From Phycisphaerae bacterium (GTDB lineage Bacteria; Planctomycetota; Phycisphaerae; Phycisphaerales; Phycisphaeraceae), in contig JAUHZU010000007.1 in NCBI GenBank assembly GCA_030425705.1, forward strand, positions 115,704 to 179,703: a DNA stretch of 64,000 nucleotides. The letters run 5' to 3'. The number at the start of each line of letters is the position of its first letter. The first letter of the stretch is position 1. The notes under the pieces are model-generated. The model was not told the DNA's origin. It saw only the letters and a list, made by a program, of their open reading frames with translations, and made no database searches. Both the position numbers and the translations under genes were made by a program. Shown piece after piece: positions 17,512 to 25,558 of the stretch.

Positions 17512-17798
17512 GACGTTGTCTGACTCGGGCGGCAACATATCTAGCCGGCCGCCCGTGGGGTGATGCGACGCCGCCTGTTGTTGAAGAGCGCCGCGTGTTT
17601 GTGGGGATCGTCGGTTTCATCTCTCTGACCGACGTGTCTTTCAGGGATTCGGCACATCGCGACCTGTGGACTGTGACAGCGTGGCTCACCGTTCCGGCCG
17701 GCAACCCCGGCAGGGCGACCGTTTCGCATGCACGACTACAGCTCGCAGACACGGGCCGACCCGGCGGACAAGTCCCCGGTCCTGTCAGGAGTTCTGTC

Positions 17799-18074
17799 AT
17801 GTCGATTCACGGCGAAGTCAAGTGGTTTGATCCGAAGAAGGGCTACGGATTCATCGTCGGCCCGCAGGGGCAGGACGTCTTTGTCCACTTCAGCCAGATC
17901 CAGGGCGACGGCTTCCGCTCGCTCCGGGACGGCGAGCAGGTGGACTACGACCTGGTCGAGGGCGAGAAGGGCTTCCAGGCCCGCGAGGTCCACCGCGAAG
18001 AGGCCCACGCCCAGCCCCCCGCGGTCACGGCACCCGCGGTGAAAAAACCGCGCGCGGTCGCAGGCGTCCACTGA
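17799..18074 (+). CDS. Cold-shock (CspA-type) RNA-binding protein
   Basis: A 91-residue protein whose first about 65 residues are a cold-shock domain: GEVKWFDPKKGYGFI contains RNP1, and DVFVHFSQI is RNP2. It binds single-stranded RNA or DNA and melts mRNA structure. The C-terminal about 25 residues are an Ala/Pro/Lys-rich tail (PAVKKPRAVAG) not found in minimal CspA. The frame is open about 200 nt upstream but the domain start fixes the ATG. The long upstream gap suggests a regulated 5' leader. Confidence 0.95.
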   Translation: MSIHGEVKWFDPKKGYGFIVGPQGQDVFVHFSQIQGDGFRSLRDGEQVDYDLVEGEKGFQAREVHREEAHAQPPAVTAPAVKKPRAVAGVH

Positions 18075-18132
18075 ATCAAGCTACACAAATCAATGAGACC
18101 GCTGCGAGTCCGTAGCCACATCGGGCCTGCGC

Positions 18133-18597
18133 CTATGCCGACTTCGAGGGTGGCCCGTACAGGTGATCTTGGATCGCCTGCACCCGGCGGTGGATGCGCT
18201 TCTGCGCGTGCCCGCCGAGTTGAGCGGTGTAGGCCTGGGTGTGCTTGGACAGCGCACCACGGGCGATGAGCAGCGCGATCGGCGAGGACAGCCCCGCGTG
18301 CCGGGCGATCCGCCAGAGCAGCAGCCGGGCCGACCAGCCCAGCCCCGCCTTCCGCGCGAGCGCGCTGAAGAGGATGTTCGGCCCCGGCTGGACATAGCGG
18401 TTCACCCACCAACGCCGGGCGGAGATCGTCACCAGCACGATCAGCACCGCGCCCAGGCCGATCACCAGGATCTCCCACGGCAACTCCCATCGCGCGTTGC
18501 GGAAGCCGGCGCTGATGTCGTCCAGGTCCGCGGGCAGCCGCGACTCGGCAAGCAAGCTCATACTCCAAAAGCCACACATCGTCGGCGGTGTCGACAT
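18133..18597 (-). CDS. Hypothetical single-span membrane protein
   Basis: A 154-residue protein with one strong membrane helix (LPWEILVIGLGAVLIVLV, about residues 38-55) followed by a basic cytoplasmic region containing RRWWVNRYVQPGPN and an Ala/Arg/His-rich helical end. I do not recognise the family. Its ATG overlaps the stop of the upstream HEAT-repeat gene (TGATG), so the two are translationally coupled and probably act together at the membrane. A GTG one codon earlier is an alternative start. Confidence 0.65.
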   Translation of the reverse strand: MSTPPTMCGFWSMSLLAESRLPADLDDISAGFRNARWELPWEILVIGLGAVLIVLVTISARRWWVNRYVQPGPNILFSALARKAGLGWSARLLLWRIARHAGLSSPIALLIARGALSKHTQAYTAQLGGHAQKRIHRRVQAIQDHLYGPPSKSA

Positions 18598-20507
18598 CAC
18601 GCGGCCTCCGTGCCGGGGTGCTCAGCGATCTGGCGTTCCAGGTCGTCGATCAGGTGCTGGACGACATGGCCCGCACGTTGCTTGACCCGCTCGTCCTCGT
18701 CGCTGAGCGACATCTCCGCGACCTGGCGGGCGAGCTGCATCAGCCCCAGCTCATCGATCAGCCAGAGCGCAGAGACCCGGTGGTCGGCGCGGTGGTCGGT
18801 GAGCATGTGCGTGAGGGTGGGCAGGGCCTCCTTCGCCTGCAGCTCCATCAGGGCCTTGATCGCGTTGGCCCGGGGGCGCTGGCTGTCCTGCCGGGCCATC
18901 GCCAGCAGCTTATCGCTGTGTGTCGCGGCGTCGTTCTTGGCCAGCGCCTCGACCGCGTTCGCGCGGATACGCGGGTCGTCGTGGTCCAGCGCCAGCTCGA
19001 TAACCCGGCGGGCGGGCTCGGTGCCGCAGCTCCCCAGCGCGAGGATCGCGCTGGCTACGACGTGCGGGTCGTCGCTGCCGGCGAGGTCGAGCAGGGCCGG
19101 CTCGAAGAACGCGCCCTGCGAGAGCGTCGCGATGACACCCAATGCGCGCAGGCGGATCGCGGGGTCGCGGGAGCTAAGCCGGGTCCCGAGCTGCCGGTGG
19201 AACCCGGTGTCGATCTTGATCAGCGCCCGGCCGGCGGCAAGGCGGCGGGGCGGGTCGAGCTTGGGCCAGGCGTTCCAGAGCTTCTCGAAGCCCAACGGCG
19301 CGAGCCGACGCGCGGCGACCGCACGTACCTCGGGGTGCCGGGAGTTCACCAGCCCGGCCAGGATGCGTGGGAGGCCGGCGTACTCGATGCGGATCAGGTG
19401 CCACAGCGCTGTCCGAGCCAATGCGACCTCCGGGTCGCCGGTGAAGGCGGCGATCGCGTCGTTCGCGTTGTCTGTGGCGCGGGGGTCGGCCTGCTGCTCC
19501 CGGGTGGCGATGACCAGCAGCCGACGCAGGGTCGCCAGGCGTGTCGACGCGTGCCGGGCCCGTGCGAGACCGGCCAGCCGCAGCACCCGGTCCTGCGGGT
19601 CCAGCGGCAGACCACGCACAAACGCGGGCAGGTGGCGCTGCGATTCAGCGGGCATCTCGCTCCGCTCTTTCGCACCGGGCCACAGCACCGAGGCATTGGG
19701 GGCGCGTTTGAGCCCCTTGCGGACCGCGGGCAACGCGAGCAGGTGCCCCAGAGCCAGCGGGGTCTCCAGCTTGCCCAGGTGCGCACACTGCTGCAGCCCC
19801 TCCGCGGCCGACTTCGCCAGCGACGGCACCGCCAGCATGGCGAACAAGCCGCTGCGGACCGCTTCGCTGTCGGCCTGGTGGAGGAGCCGACCCAGCGGCT
19901 GGACCGCGGCGTGGTCGGGCTGGCGCAGCGCCGCCCACGCCTCGGGCATCGGCCGGGGCATCAGACTCACCAGGGATTCGAGGATGGCCGGGTGGTTGTG
20001 GTTGGCATACAGGACCACGGCCTGCTCGATCGCCTGGATCAGGAACGCGGTCGACTCCGCGTTCAGGTGCGGCGAGAGCCCGCCGCTGCGCGTCCGCGCC
20101 CGGGCCGCCAGCCCGAGCAGGCAGTCGCCGGCCCGGTTGCGGAGCGACGGATTCGCGTGTCGGATGAGCGCGGTAACAAGGTAGGCCATCCGGGTCGCGG
20201 CCGCCGCCTCGATGATCGCCATCGCGTTGAGCGCCCCACGCTCCCCGTGCCGGGTCGCGGACTTGCGGATCGGGGTGGTCAGTTCCTCTGCCCGCTCAAT
20301 GATCTTGTGGCGGGTCTCGGTCGGCAGCTCGTGGTACCGCAGGATCAGCCCGACCGACCGGTCCGGCAGGTCGCGCCCTAGCACCGCTTCTGCCAAGCCG
20401 GCCACCTCGTCGGGCTCGGCATCGCGCAGGGCCTCGGAAAGCGCCTGATCGATCAGGGCGCTCTTGTGGGCCAACAGGGCGGGCAGGATGGCGTTTCGTC
20501 GGGCCAT
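18597..20507 (-). CDS. HEAT-repeat protein
   Basis: A 636-residue, all-helical cytoplasmic protein built of HEAT/PBS-lyase-like repeats, clearest in the C-terminal half: DPAIRLRALGVIATL, DDPHVVASAILALGS, DDPRIRANAVEALAK and RPRANAIKALMEL recur about every 32 residues. Such solenoids serve as protein-interaction scaffolds. The N-terminal about 250 residues are helical but less regular. The coupled downstream gene encodes a membrane protein, so an anchored complex is plausible. Partner and function are unknown. Confidence 0.85.
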   Translation of the reverse strand: MARRNAILPALLAHKSALIDQALSEALRDAEPDEVAGLAEAVLGRDLPDRSVGLILRYHELPTETRHKIIERAEELTTPIRKSATRHGERGALNAMAIIEAAAATRMAYLVTALIRHANPSLRNRAGDCLLGLAARARTRSGGLSPHLNAESTAFLIQAIEQAVVLYANHNHPAILESLVSLMPRPMPEAWAALRQPDHAAVQPLGRLLHQADSEAVRSGLFAMLAVPSLAKSAAEGLQQCAHLGKLETPLALGHLLALPAVRKGLKRAPNASVLWPGAKERSEMPAESQRHLPAFVRGLPLDPQDRVLRLAGLARARHASTRLATLRRLLVIATREQQADPRATDNANDAIAAFTGDPEVALARTALWHLIRIEYAGLPRILAGLVNSRHPEVRAVAARRLAPLGFEKLWNAWPKLDPPRRLAAGRALIKIDTGFHRQLGTRLSSRDPAIRLRALGVIATLSQGAFFEPALLDLAGSDDPHVVASAILALGSCGTEPARRVIELALDHDDPRIRANAVEALAKNDAATHSDKLLAMARQDSQRPRANAIKALMELQAKEALPTLTHMLTDHRADHRVSALWLIDELGLMQLARQVAEMSLSDEDERVKQRAGHVVQHLIDDLERQIAEHPGTEAA

Positions 20508-20618
20508 AGCTCGGTCGCACAGACGCCGCCCAACGCGCGGGCAAGGCCTGTTGCTGCAAGACGTTATCGGCCCGCGGCGGGGACCGGCTGCAACCTGCTG
20601 AAGGCCCCGACCGGGCAG

Positions 20619-20650
20619 AAAAACGCCGTTTTCGATCTAAAAACGCCGTT
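20619..20650 (+). repeat. Two direct copies of AAAAACGCCGTT
   Basis: The 12-bp sequence AAAAACGCCGTT occurs at 20619-20630 and 20639-20650, start-to-start 20 bp, so the copies face the same side of the helix. They lie 60-90 bp upstream of a TATAAT box and could be tandem regulator-binding sites. The rest of the 20508-20801 gap holds no gene I can support. Confidence 0.5.
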
Positions 20651-20709
20651 CATCTCAAAAACCTCGGCCAATTTCCGACACTGGGCCTTCCTTTTTGGCA
20701 GCCCAGCAC

Positions 20710-20715
20710 TATAAT
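20710..20715 (+). promoter_or_regulatory. Promoter -10 (TATAAT) for the gene at 20802
   Basis: A perfect TATAAT in a local AT-rich patch, about 87 nt upstream of the ATG. The -35 region is not clear; the tandem AAAAACGCCGTT repeats upstream might recruit an activator. Confidence 0.55.
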
Positions 20716-20801
20716 CCGCTTCCGGATAGGTCATTTCGACTCCGGTTCCAACATTTTGGCTAACAAGCCAGCCCACACCACTAGATATTGAGGTTGTTGA
20801 C

Positions 20802-21344
20802 ATGAGCATCAACAGCAAAACCGCTGTTTCCCTGATCCCCAAGCTGATGCTGTACCGTCGGCCCCTACACCCGGACCTGTTCAGCTTCCACGCCCGCCGC
20901 GTCGACCGGCACGGTGACTATGAGGTCGAATCCTGGGTCGTCGAGGGCGGCCACGTCGTCCGTTTCATCGTGGATGGCGAGAGCATGACCGAGGCGGTGC
21001 TCGAGGGCGGCGACAACCTCCCCGAGAATGGTCTGGCGCACGCGCTGCCCTGCTTGGGCGAGAAGGAGTACGAGCACCCGCAGGAAGGCCGGATCAAGTA
21101 CCTCAGCACCCTCCAGACCGAGGCCCTGACCGAGAACCTGTACCTCGCGACCTACCGCGAGATGCTGGATTTCGCGCGAGATACCGGCTCGCTTTCCCAC
21201 GCCGAGGACACCCCCGCCGGGCCCAACCTCGTCGTGCTCGACAGCCAAAAGTACAAGCGCGAGTTCCACGTCCAGAGCTACCACCTCTCGGCCCACAACG
21301 GCACCGTACTCCGCACCCAGTCGGTCTTTGAGCTGGTCGAGTAG
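20802..21344 (+). CDS. Conserved hypothetical protein (possibly DUF2617-like)
   Basis: A 180-residue soluble protein without signal or membrane segment. LMLYRRPLHPDLFSFHARRV at residues 15-34, then VVRFIVDGESMTEAV, then HVQSYHLSAHNGTVLRTQSVFE at the end resemble, from memory, a family of unknown function annotated DUF2617 in planctomycetes and actinobacteria. No catalytic motif is evident. It has its own promoter, possible operators and a strong terminator, so it is a monocistronic, probably regulated gene. Confidence 0.7.
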   Translation: MSINSKTAVSLIPKLMLYRRPLHPDLFSFHARRVDRHGDYEVESWVVEGGHVVRFIVDGESMTEAVLEGGDNLPENGLAHALPCLGEKEYEHPQEGRIKYLSTLQTEALTENLYLATYREMLDFARDTGSLSHAEDTPAGPNLVVLDSQKYKREFHVQSYHLSAHNGTVLRTQSVFELVE

Positions 21345-21371
21345 GGGCCGCCCCAAACCGTCTTCCGATGC

Positions 21372-21401
21372 AGCGCGGCCGGACCGGCCGCGCTGTTTTT
21401 T
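21372..21401 (+). terminator. Rho-independent terminator
   Basis: AGCGCGGCC and GGCCGCGCT form a 9-bp stem around GGACC, followed by G and six T. Confidence 0.92.
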
Positions 21402-21459
21402 GGCGTCTTGGCCGGCCCGCAGTATCTTGAGGGCCGCCCATCCACCGAGGAGTTTGTGC

Positions 21460-22272
21460 ATGAAACGCCGCCCCCTTGTCTTCATACCGGCCTTGGCCGT
21501 AGTGTTTGGCCTTGGACCGATCGCCGGCCTGGCGGGGCCCGAGGACCAGCCGGTGTTCGAGCATGAGGACGGCTACCTGGTCACCGTGATGACCTACGAG
21601 AGCCGCACCGAGGTCGACTACGAGGAACGCGAAGCGACGTACGAGGTGGAGTTCACCTGCCGGTTCGAGGCCCCGGAGGACCTGGACATTGTTTGCCTGC
21701 TGGAAGAGCTGGAGATCGTCGAGGCGATCGACGACGAGCGGGACGACATCAACCTGCCCGACGACGACCGTGACGACGACCGTAAATACGTCGCGTTCCA
21801 ACTCGGGCTGGCGGCCGTGGAACTGAAGGCCAAGGAACTCACGCGGCCGGCGTATACCGTGCAGCGGATGACGGTGCTGTCCGAGGGGATCATCGCCCGC
21901 GAGCGAAGGGAGTACGACCTGCCCGCGATCGTGACCGACGACGCGATCGAGACGCCGTACGACACGCAACTCCGGCTGAGCGAGATGAAGATCGGCCGGG
22001 ACCACATGGCCGAGGTAGTGATTGAGTACGAGCGCGAGACCGCGCCTGGCAGCCCGCTGCCCGAGGCGATCTATGCGCTGGACGAGGACGGCAATATCCT
22101 GGGCGGCGGGCGATGGAACGACGCGGCAGAAGTCTTCGCGGCCGAGGGCACCTTCGAGGCCGAGTTCCTGGTCACCGATGACGCGGATGTCGCAGCGCTG
22201 CGGCTGGTCTTCCTGACCGAGTACGAGGTCGTCCCCATCGAAGTTGAACTGACAGGCATCTTCCAGCCCTGA
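21460..22272 (+). CDS. Secreted acidic hypothetical protein
   Basis: A 270-residue exported protein: basic start MKRR, a hydrophobic stretch, then a likely cleavage after GLAG. The mature part is very acidic, with runs such as DDERDD and DDDRDDDR near residue 90, and predicted beta-rich. GAGGAG 10 nt upstream of ATG is the ribosome-binding site. The acidic clusters might bind Ca2+, but no EF-hand or dockerin loop is recognisable. Family unknown. It sits between two terminator-bounded units. Confidence 0.75.
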   Translation: MKRRPLVFIPALAVVFGLGPIAGLAGPEDQPVFEHEDGYLVTVMTYESRTEVDYEEREATYEVEFTCRFEAPEDLDIVCLLEELEIVEAIDDERDDINLPDDDRDDDRKYVAFQLGLAAVELKAKELTRPAYTVQRMTVLSEGIIARERREYDLPAIVTDDAIETPYDTQLRLSEMKIGRDHMAEVVIEYERETAPGSPLPEAIYALDEDGNILGGGRWNDAAEVFAAEGTFEAEFLVTDDADVAALRLVFLTEYEVVPIEVELTGIFQP

Positions 22273-22350
22273 CGGCGATCAGGAAGTAAGATGCGTGAGA
22301 CGGCACGGGTGTCCGTGCCTGGACCACACACACACCGACAGGGGATCGCG

Positions 22351-22932
22351 ATGAAACAGGCCCTTTGGACCGTCATGATCGGGGCGTTGGTTGTCGTTGG
22401 GCTGGGCGGCTGCTCGACCGCGCCGAAGTCCGACAGCGACCGGGCGGCGCTGGCGCAGAACGTCCGCGGCACGATCGAAGACTTCAAGCTCCGTGACGTG
22501 GGCATGGCCGCGTTGTTCGAGCAGGCCCACGGCTACGCGGTGTTCCCCAGCGTCGGCAAGGGTGCCGTAGGGGTCGGCGGTGCGTACGGCCGGGGCCAGG
22601 CGTTTGAGAACGGCCGACTCATCGGCTACTGCGACCTCACGCAGGCGACGATCGGCCTCGCGCTCGGCGGGCAGGCGTACAGCGAGGTCATCTTCTTCGA
22701 GGACGCCGCGTCCCTGGACCGCTTCAAGTACAACAACCTGGAGTTCTCGGCGCAGGTCTCCGCGGTCGCCGCGAACGCCGGGGCGTCTGCCGACGCGAAC
22801 TACCGCGACGGCGTCATGGTCTTTACGATGGTGCGTGGCGGGCTGATGTATGAGGCCTCGGTCGGCGGGCAGGGCTTTACGTATGAGCCGATCGCCGAAA
22901 CGCCCGAGAACCGGCCGAAGCCGACACGTTAG
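22351..22932 (+). CDS. SYLF/Ysc84-domain lipoprotein
   Basis: A 193-residue lipoprotein. The lipobox VGLGGC-S at about residues 17-22 directs lipid attachment. The body matches the SYLF (Ysc84, DUF500) family: GYAVFPSVGKGAVGVGGAYG, then ATIGLALGGQAYSEVIFF, which bind lipids or phosphoinositides in characterised members. It likely sits on the inner face of the outer membrane. The entericidin-type lipoprotein follows after about 70 nt, so a joint envelope role is plausible. Confidence 0.88.
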   Translation: MKQALWTVMIGALVVVGLGGCSTAPKSDSDRAALAQNVRGTIEDFKLRDVGMAALFEQAHGYAVFPSVGKGAVGVGGAYGRGQAFENGRLIGYCDLTQATIGLALGGQAYSEVIFFEDAASLDRFKYNNLEFSAQVSAVAANAGASADANYRDGVMVFTMVRGGLMYEASVGGQGFTYEPIAETPENRPKPTR

Positions 22933-23004
22933 TCGGTGCCTTTCTAAACTCACGGCCGGGCGCGGTGCCTCGGCCGGGCAAACCCTTTTCGAATGGAGTC
23001 TGTG

Positions 23005-23133
23005 ATGAAGAAGTGGATGGTCCTCTTGATGCTCGGCGCGTTCATGGTCTCGCTGACGGGCTGCAACACCCTGCGTGGCGCCGGCGAAGACATCGAAGCC
23101 GGCGGCGAAGCGATCCAGGACGCGGCCGACTGA
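23005..23133 (+). CDS. Entericidin-family small lipoprotein
   Basis: A 42-residue lipoprotein: MKK start, hydrophobic core, lipobox SLTGC at residues 16-20, then NTLRGAGEDIEAGGEAIQDA, the entericidin A/B signature of a Gly-spaced amphipathic helix. GGAG lies 6 nt upstream of the ATG. In enterobacteria the pair acts as antidote/toxin in stationary phase; elsewhere single copies are taken as envelope-stress proteins. No second entericidin is adjacent. Confidence 0.88.
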   Translation: MKKWMVLLMLGAFMVSLTGCNTLRGAGEDIEAGGEAIQDAAD

Positions 23134-23159
23134 TCGCGATGAGCGATAACAGCTCTTGC

Positions 23160-23185
23160 AAGCCCCCGCCACAAGGCGGGGGCTT
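23160..23185 (+). terminator. Strong hairpin after the entericidin gene
   Basis: AAGCCCCCGCC and GGCGGGGGCTT form a perfect 11-bp stem with loop ACAA. The T-run is poor (GTCATT). It separates the plus-strand lipoprotein genes from the converging histidine kinase and may act in both directions. Confidence 0.75.
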
Positions 23186-23256
23186 GTCATTCCAGGCGTG
23201 CAGTGCGGGGCTCCTCAGTTACACCGCGTTCTGCGCCAAGCAGGTGCGCTTTCGTC

Positions 23257-24102
23257 TCAGCCGGGAAGCGTGATGACGAACTCGGTGCCCCGGCCCGGCT
23301 CGCTGTGGACGTTGAGCGACCCGCCGTGCCGCTCGACGATCCGACGCGAGGTGGGCAGACCGAGGCCCGTGCCGCTCCGTTTCGTCGAGAAGTAGGGCTC
23401 GAAGACCCGCGCAACCACATCGGCCGACATCCCCGGGCCGGTGTCCGTGACGTGGATGTTCAGCCGGCCTTCGTCGCGCGAGGTGCGCACCAGCAGTTCG
23501 TTCGCGCCGCCGGTGGCATGGCCCGCGCCGCGTGCATCGGCCATCGCGTGCACGGCATTGATCAGCAGATTCAGCAGCGCCTGCTTGAGCAGGGCGGCGT
23601 CGGCAAGGACCTCGGCCGGGTCGGCCTGGCACTGCACGCGCAGGTTGACCTGCTGTTCGGCGGCCTGCGGCTCGAAGAACACCGCCAGCTCGTCCACCAG
23701 CTTGTTGATGTCCGTCGGTGCTTTGTCCAGCTCGAGCCGGCCCGCGAAACGCAGGAAATCTTCGAGGATATCGCGCAGCCGTTCGGCCTCACGCCCGAGC
23801 CCCGCCAGCCGGCGCTGGACCCGGCCGACCTGCTGCCCGACGGCGCTCTCCGCTTCGGTCGCCCCGGCGATCTCGGACAGGTCCTCCTGCAGGAGCTGGA
23901 CGTTCAGCCCGATCGTCGAGAGCGGGTTCTTGATCTCGTGGGCGAGGCCGGAGGTCATGGTCGCCTGCTCCGCGAGGCGTTCGGCCGAACGCGCCTGGCG
24001 TTCCAACTCGCGGACCCGGCGTTCGGTCCGCCGGTTGAACACCCAAGCGCACGGCACCGCCAGCAGGACGCCGATCGCGATGCCGAGGAAGAGCCAGGCC
24101 AT
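23257..24102 (-). CDS. Sensor histidine kinase (orphan)
   Basis: A 281-residue kinase with one N-terminal membrane helix (WLFLGIAIGVLLAVPCAWVF) and no extracytoplasmic sensor domain. A short coiled linker leads to the HisKA motif GLAHEIKNPLSTIG (phospho-His at about residue 55). The HATPase domain has an N-box LLNLLINAVHAM, G1 DTGPGMS, F-box FEPYFSTK and G2 GTGLGLP. It resembles NtrB/AtoS-type kinases that partner sigma54 activators, but no response regulator is adjacent, so its partner is elsewhere. Confidence 0.92.
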   Translation of the reverse strand: MAWLFLGIAIGVLLAVPCAWVFNRRTERRVRELERQARSAERLAEQATMTSGLAHEIKNPLSTIGLNVQLLQEDLSEIAGATEAESAVGQQVGRVQRRLAGLGREAERLRDILEDFLRFAGRLELDKAPTDINKLVDELAVFFEPQAAEQQVNLRVQCQADPAEVLADAALLKQALLNLLINAVHAMADARGAGHATGGANELLVRTSRDEGRLNIHVTDTGPGMSADVVARVFEPYFSTKRSGTGLGLPTSRRIVERHGGSLNVHSEPGRGTEFVITLPG

Positions 24103-24144
24103 GCGGGGAGTGTAGCGGGATTGCCGGAAGCACTGCGTGTGCTG

Positions 24145-24549
24145 CTAGACGTCTTCGACAATGATCCGCTCAAGGACCGTGCGGGCCGCGTCGTTGTCGT
24201 TGGTGTGCAATGCGATCAAGGCCTGGCCGTTGTCGCGGCGCTGCAGGACATGCAGCGACTGGATATTGATCCGCTGGGCCTTAAGCTTCTCGGTGACCGG
24301 GGCGATCGCGCCGGGCTCGTCCGGCAGGCGGATCACGAGGGTCTGCTGCAGTTCCACGGTGAACCCCTCCTCGTCCAGCACCCGCTGGGCAGCGTCCATG
24401 GGCTCGGCCCGGAGGACGATGACCGCTTTCCGCCGATCCTCCACCAGATCAATGTCGGTGATGTTCACACCGGCATCGGCGAGCGCACGGCAGACCTCGG
24501 CCAGCAGGCCCGGGCTCGACGCGGGGGTGGTGATCGTAAGTTGATGCAT
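24145..24549 (-). CDS. Protein of two tandem ACT domains
   Basis: A 134-residue cytoplasmic protein. Residues 2-66 form one ACT domain (TITTPASSPGLLAEVCRALA, ending in VIVLRAEP) and 68-132 a second (LVIRLPDEPGAIAPVTEKL, then IQSLHVL). ACT domains bind amino acids or similar ligands. No enzyme domain is attached, so this is a regulatory protein, comparable in architecture to GcvR, though the sequence is not obviously GcvR. Upstream lies the low-GC zinc-ribbon gene. Confidence 0.85.
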   Translation of the reverse strand: MHQLTITTPASSPGLLAEVCRALADAGVNITDIDLVEDRRKAVIVLRAEPMDAAQRVLDEEGFTVELQQTLVIRLPDEPGAIAPVTEKLKAQRINIQSLHVLQRRDNGQALIALHTNDNDAARTVLERIIVEDV

Positions 24550-24631
24550 GAAGGGGAATAGCGGGGGCGACGTCAGGTACGAGGCAGCATTTCGCGTTGC
24601 CGTGATCTATGCCTGCCAATTGTTCTGATGT

Positions 24632-24994
24632 CTACTCAATCGGCGAGGCAATGAGTGCCTTTAGGCGGTTACGTTTGTTTTGCAGTTCCAAGACCCGTGA
24701 CTTTCTGTGACTGCTAGGCGTTGCTTTGCGGAGCATTTTGAGTTCTTCTGTGCAAGCATCCAACTGCTCGTGCAATATGCTGGATTCCGTTTTATTCGTA
24801 TAGCTCTTGCGGATGAGAATCTGTTCCCGAAGCTCTAGCCACTTTTTTGTGTTCCGCTTTGGGGGGACTGGAATCTTGTAGCCAAGGTAAGTCATGCTGT
24901 TGCCACAAGAAGGGCATAGGACATCGTTGCTGCGTTCGCGGTCACGTCGGACGGCTTCTTTGCAGTCGAAGCAAACCCAGGAAGAGTTACGCAT
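24632..24994 (-). CDS. Zinc-ribbon protein in a low-GC gene
   Basis: A 120-residue basic protein. WVCFDCKEAVRR at residues 6-17 and VLCPSCGNSM at about 25-34 give two CxxC pairs, a zinc ribbon. VPPKRNTKKW follows, then a Lys/Arg/Glu-rich helical tail. Related short 'CFxC..VPPKR' proteins occur widely in bacteria with unknown role. Its base composition is clearly more AT-rich than all neighbours and its codons end often in A or T, a sign of recent transfer. Its ATG is only 2 nt after the CBS gene stop, so it is nonetheless part of that transcript. Confidence 0.75.
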   Translation of the reverse strand: MRNSSWVCFDCKEAVRRDRERSNDVLCPSCGNSMTYLGYKIPVPPKRNTKKWLELREQILIRKSYTNKTESSILHEQLDACTEELKMLRKATPSSHRKSRVLELQNKRNRLKALIASPIE

Positions 24995-24996
24995 TG

Positions 24997-25455
24997 CTAG
25001 TATCCCCCCGATCCGCGGGTGCGAGTGCCGTAGAGGTATTCCTGGAGGTAGTGGATCTCGGCCTGCTGGTTGTCCATCGCCCAGGCGTTCGCGTCGCCGA
25101 TCGACATGACGCCGATCGGCCGGCCCTTCTCATCGACGACCGGCAGGTGACGGATCCGCTTGTCGCGGAAGATCATTCGCGACTGCGCGACGGGCGTGTC
25201 CGGCGGGCAGCAGATCAGTTCCCGCGTCATCACCTGTCCGACCGCGGTGGCGTTGGGGTCTTTGCCCTCGGCGACGACCCGGCGGAGGATGTCCCGCTCG
25301 GTGAAGATGCCCTGGATCGCCTCGCCTTCGACCACGAGTAGCGCGCCGACCCGCTTCTGATTCATCAGGACCGCCGCGTCCAGCACGCTGGTGTTCGGGT
25401 CGACCGAGAGGACCTGCTGCCCCTTGGCTTCGAGAAGTTCTCCGACGGTGGACAT
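24997..25455 (-). CDS. CBS-domain pair protein
   Basis: A 152-residue protein of two CBS domains: VLDAAVLMNQKRVGALLVV with GIFTERDILRRVV, then VAQSRMIFRDKRIRHLPVVD with GVMSIGDAN. Such Bateman modules bind adenine nucleotides and sense energy state. No enzyme domain is attached. The inner ATG was chosen because AGGAG lies 7 nt upstream; an in-frame start 15 codons earlier lacks this. The zinc-ribbon gene follows at once. Confidence 0.88.
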   Translation of the reverse strand: MSTVGELLEAKGQQVLSVDPNTSVLDAAVLMNQKRVGALLVVEGEAIQGIFTERDILRRVVAEGKDPNATAVGQVMTRELICCPPDTPVAQSRMIFRDKRIRHLPVVDEKGRPIGVMSIGDANAWAMDNQQAEIHYLQEYLYGTRTRGSGGY

Positions 25456-25546
25456 GGCCTGCTCCTGAATAGGGGGTGACGGGTTGGACACCGTCATCAT
25501 GCCATGAAACCGTGGCCAAGGGAAGCCGGAACGGGGCCGCGTCGGC

Positions 25547-25552
25547 TACCAT
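25547..25552 (+). promoter_or_regulatory. Candidate -10 element (TACCAT) for leaderless hemL
   Basis: TACCAT ends 6 nt before the hemL ATG; no purine-rich ribosome-binding site fits between. No convincing -35 is visible. Confidence 0.35.
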
Positions 25553-25558
25553 GCGGCC

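Noticed and set aside
17595..17798. In-frame N-terminal extension of the cold-shock protein
   Set aside because: The cold-shock domain always starts at the chosen Met. The extension has no domain character and fits a transcribed leader better.
18163..20381. Long plus-strand frames (up to 673 codons) over the HEAT-repeat gene
   Set aside because: Antisense to a protein with regular HEAT repeats. Their own translations are Arg/Ala/Gly-rich with no domain.
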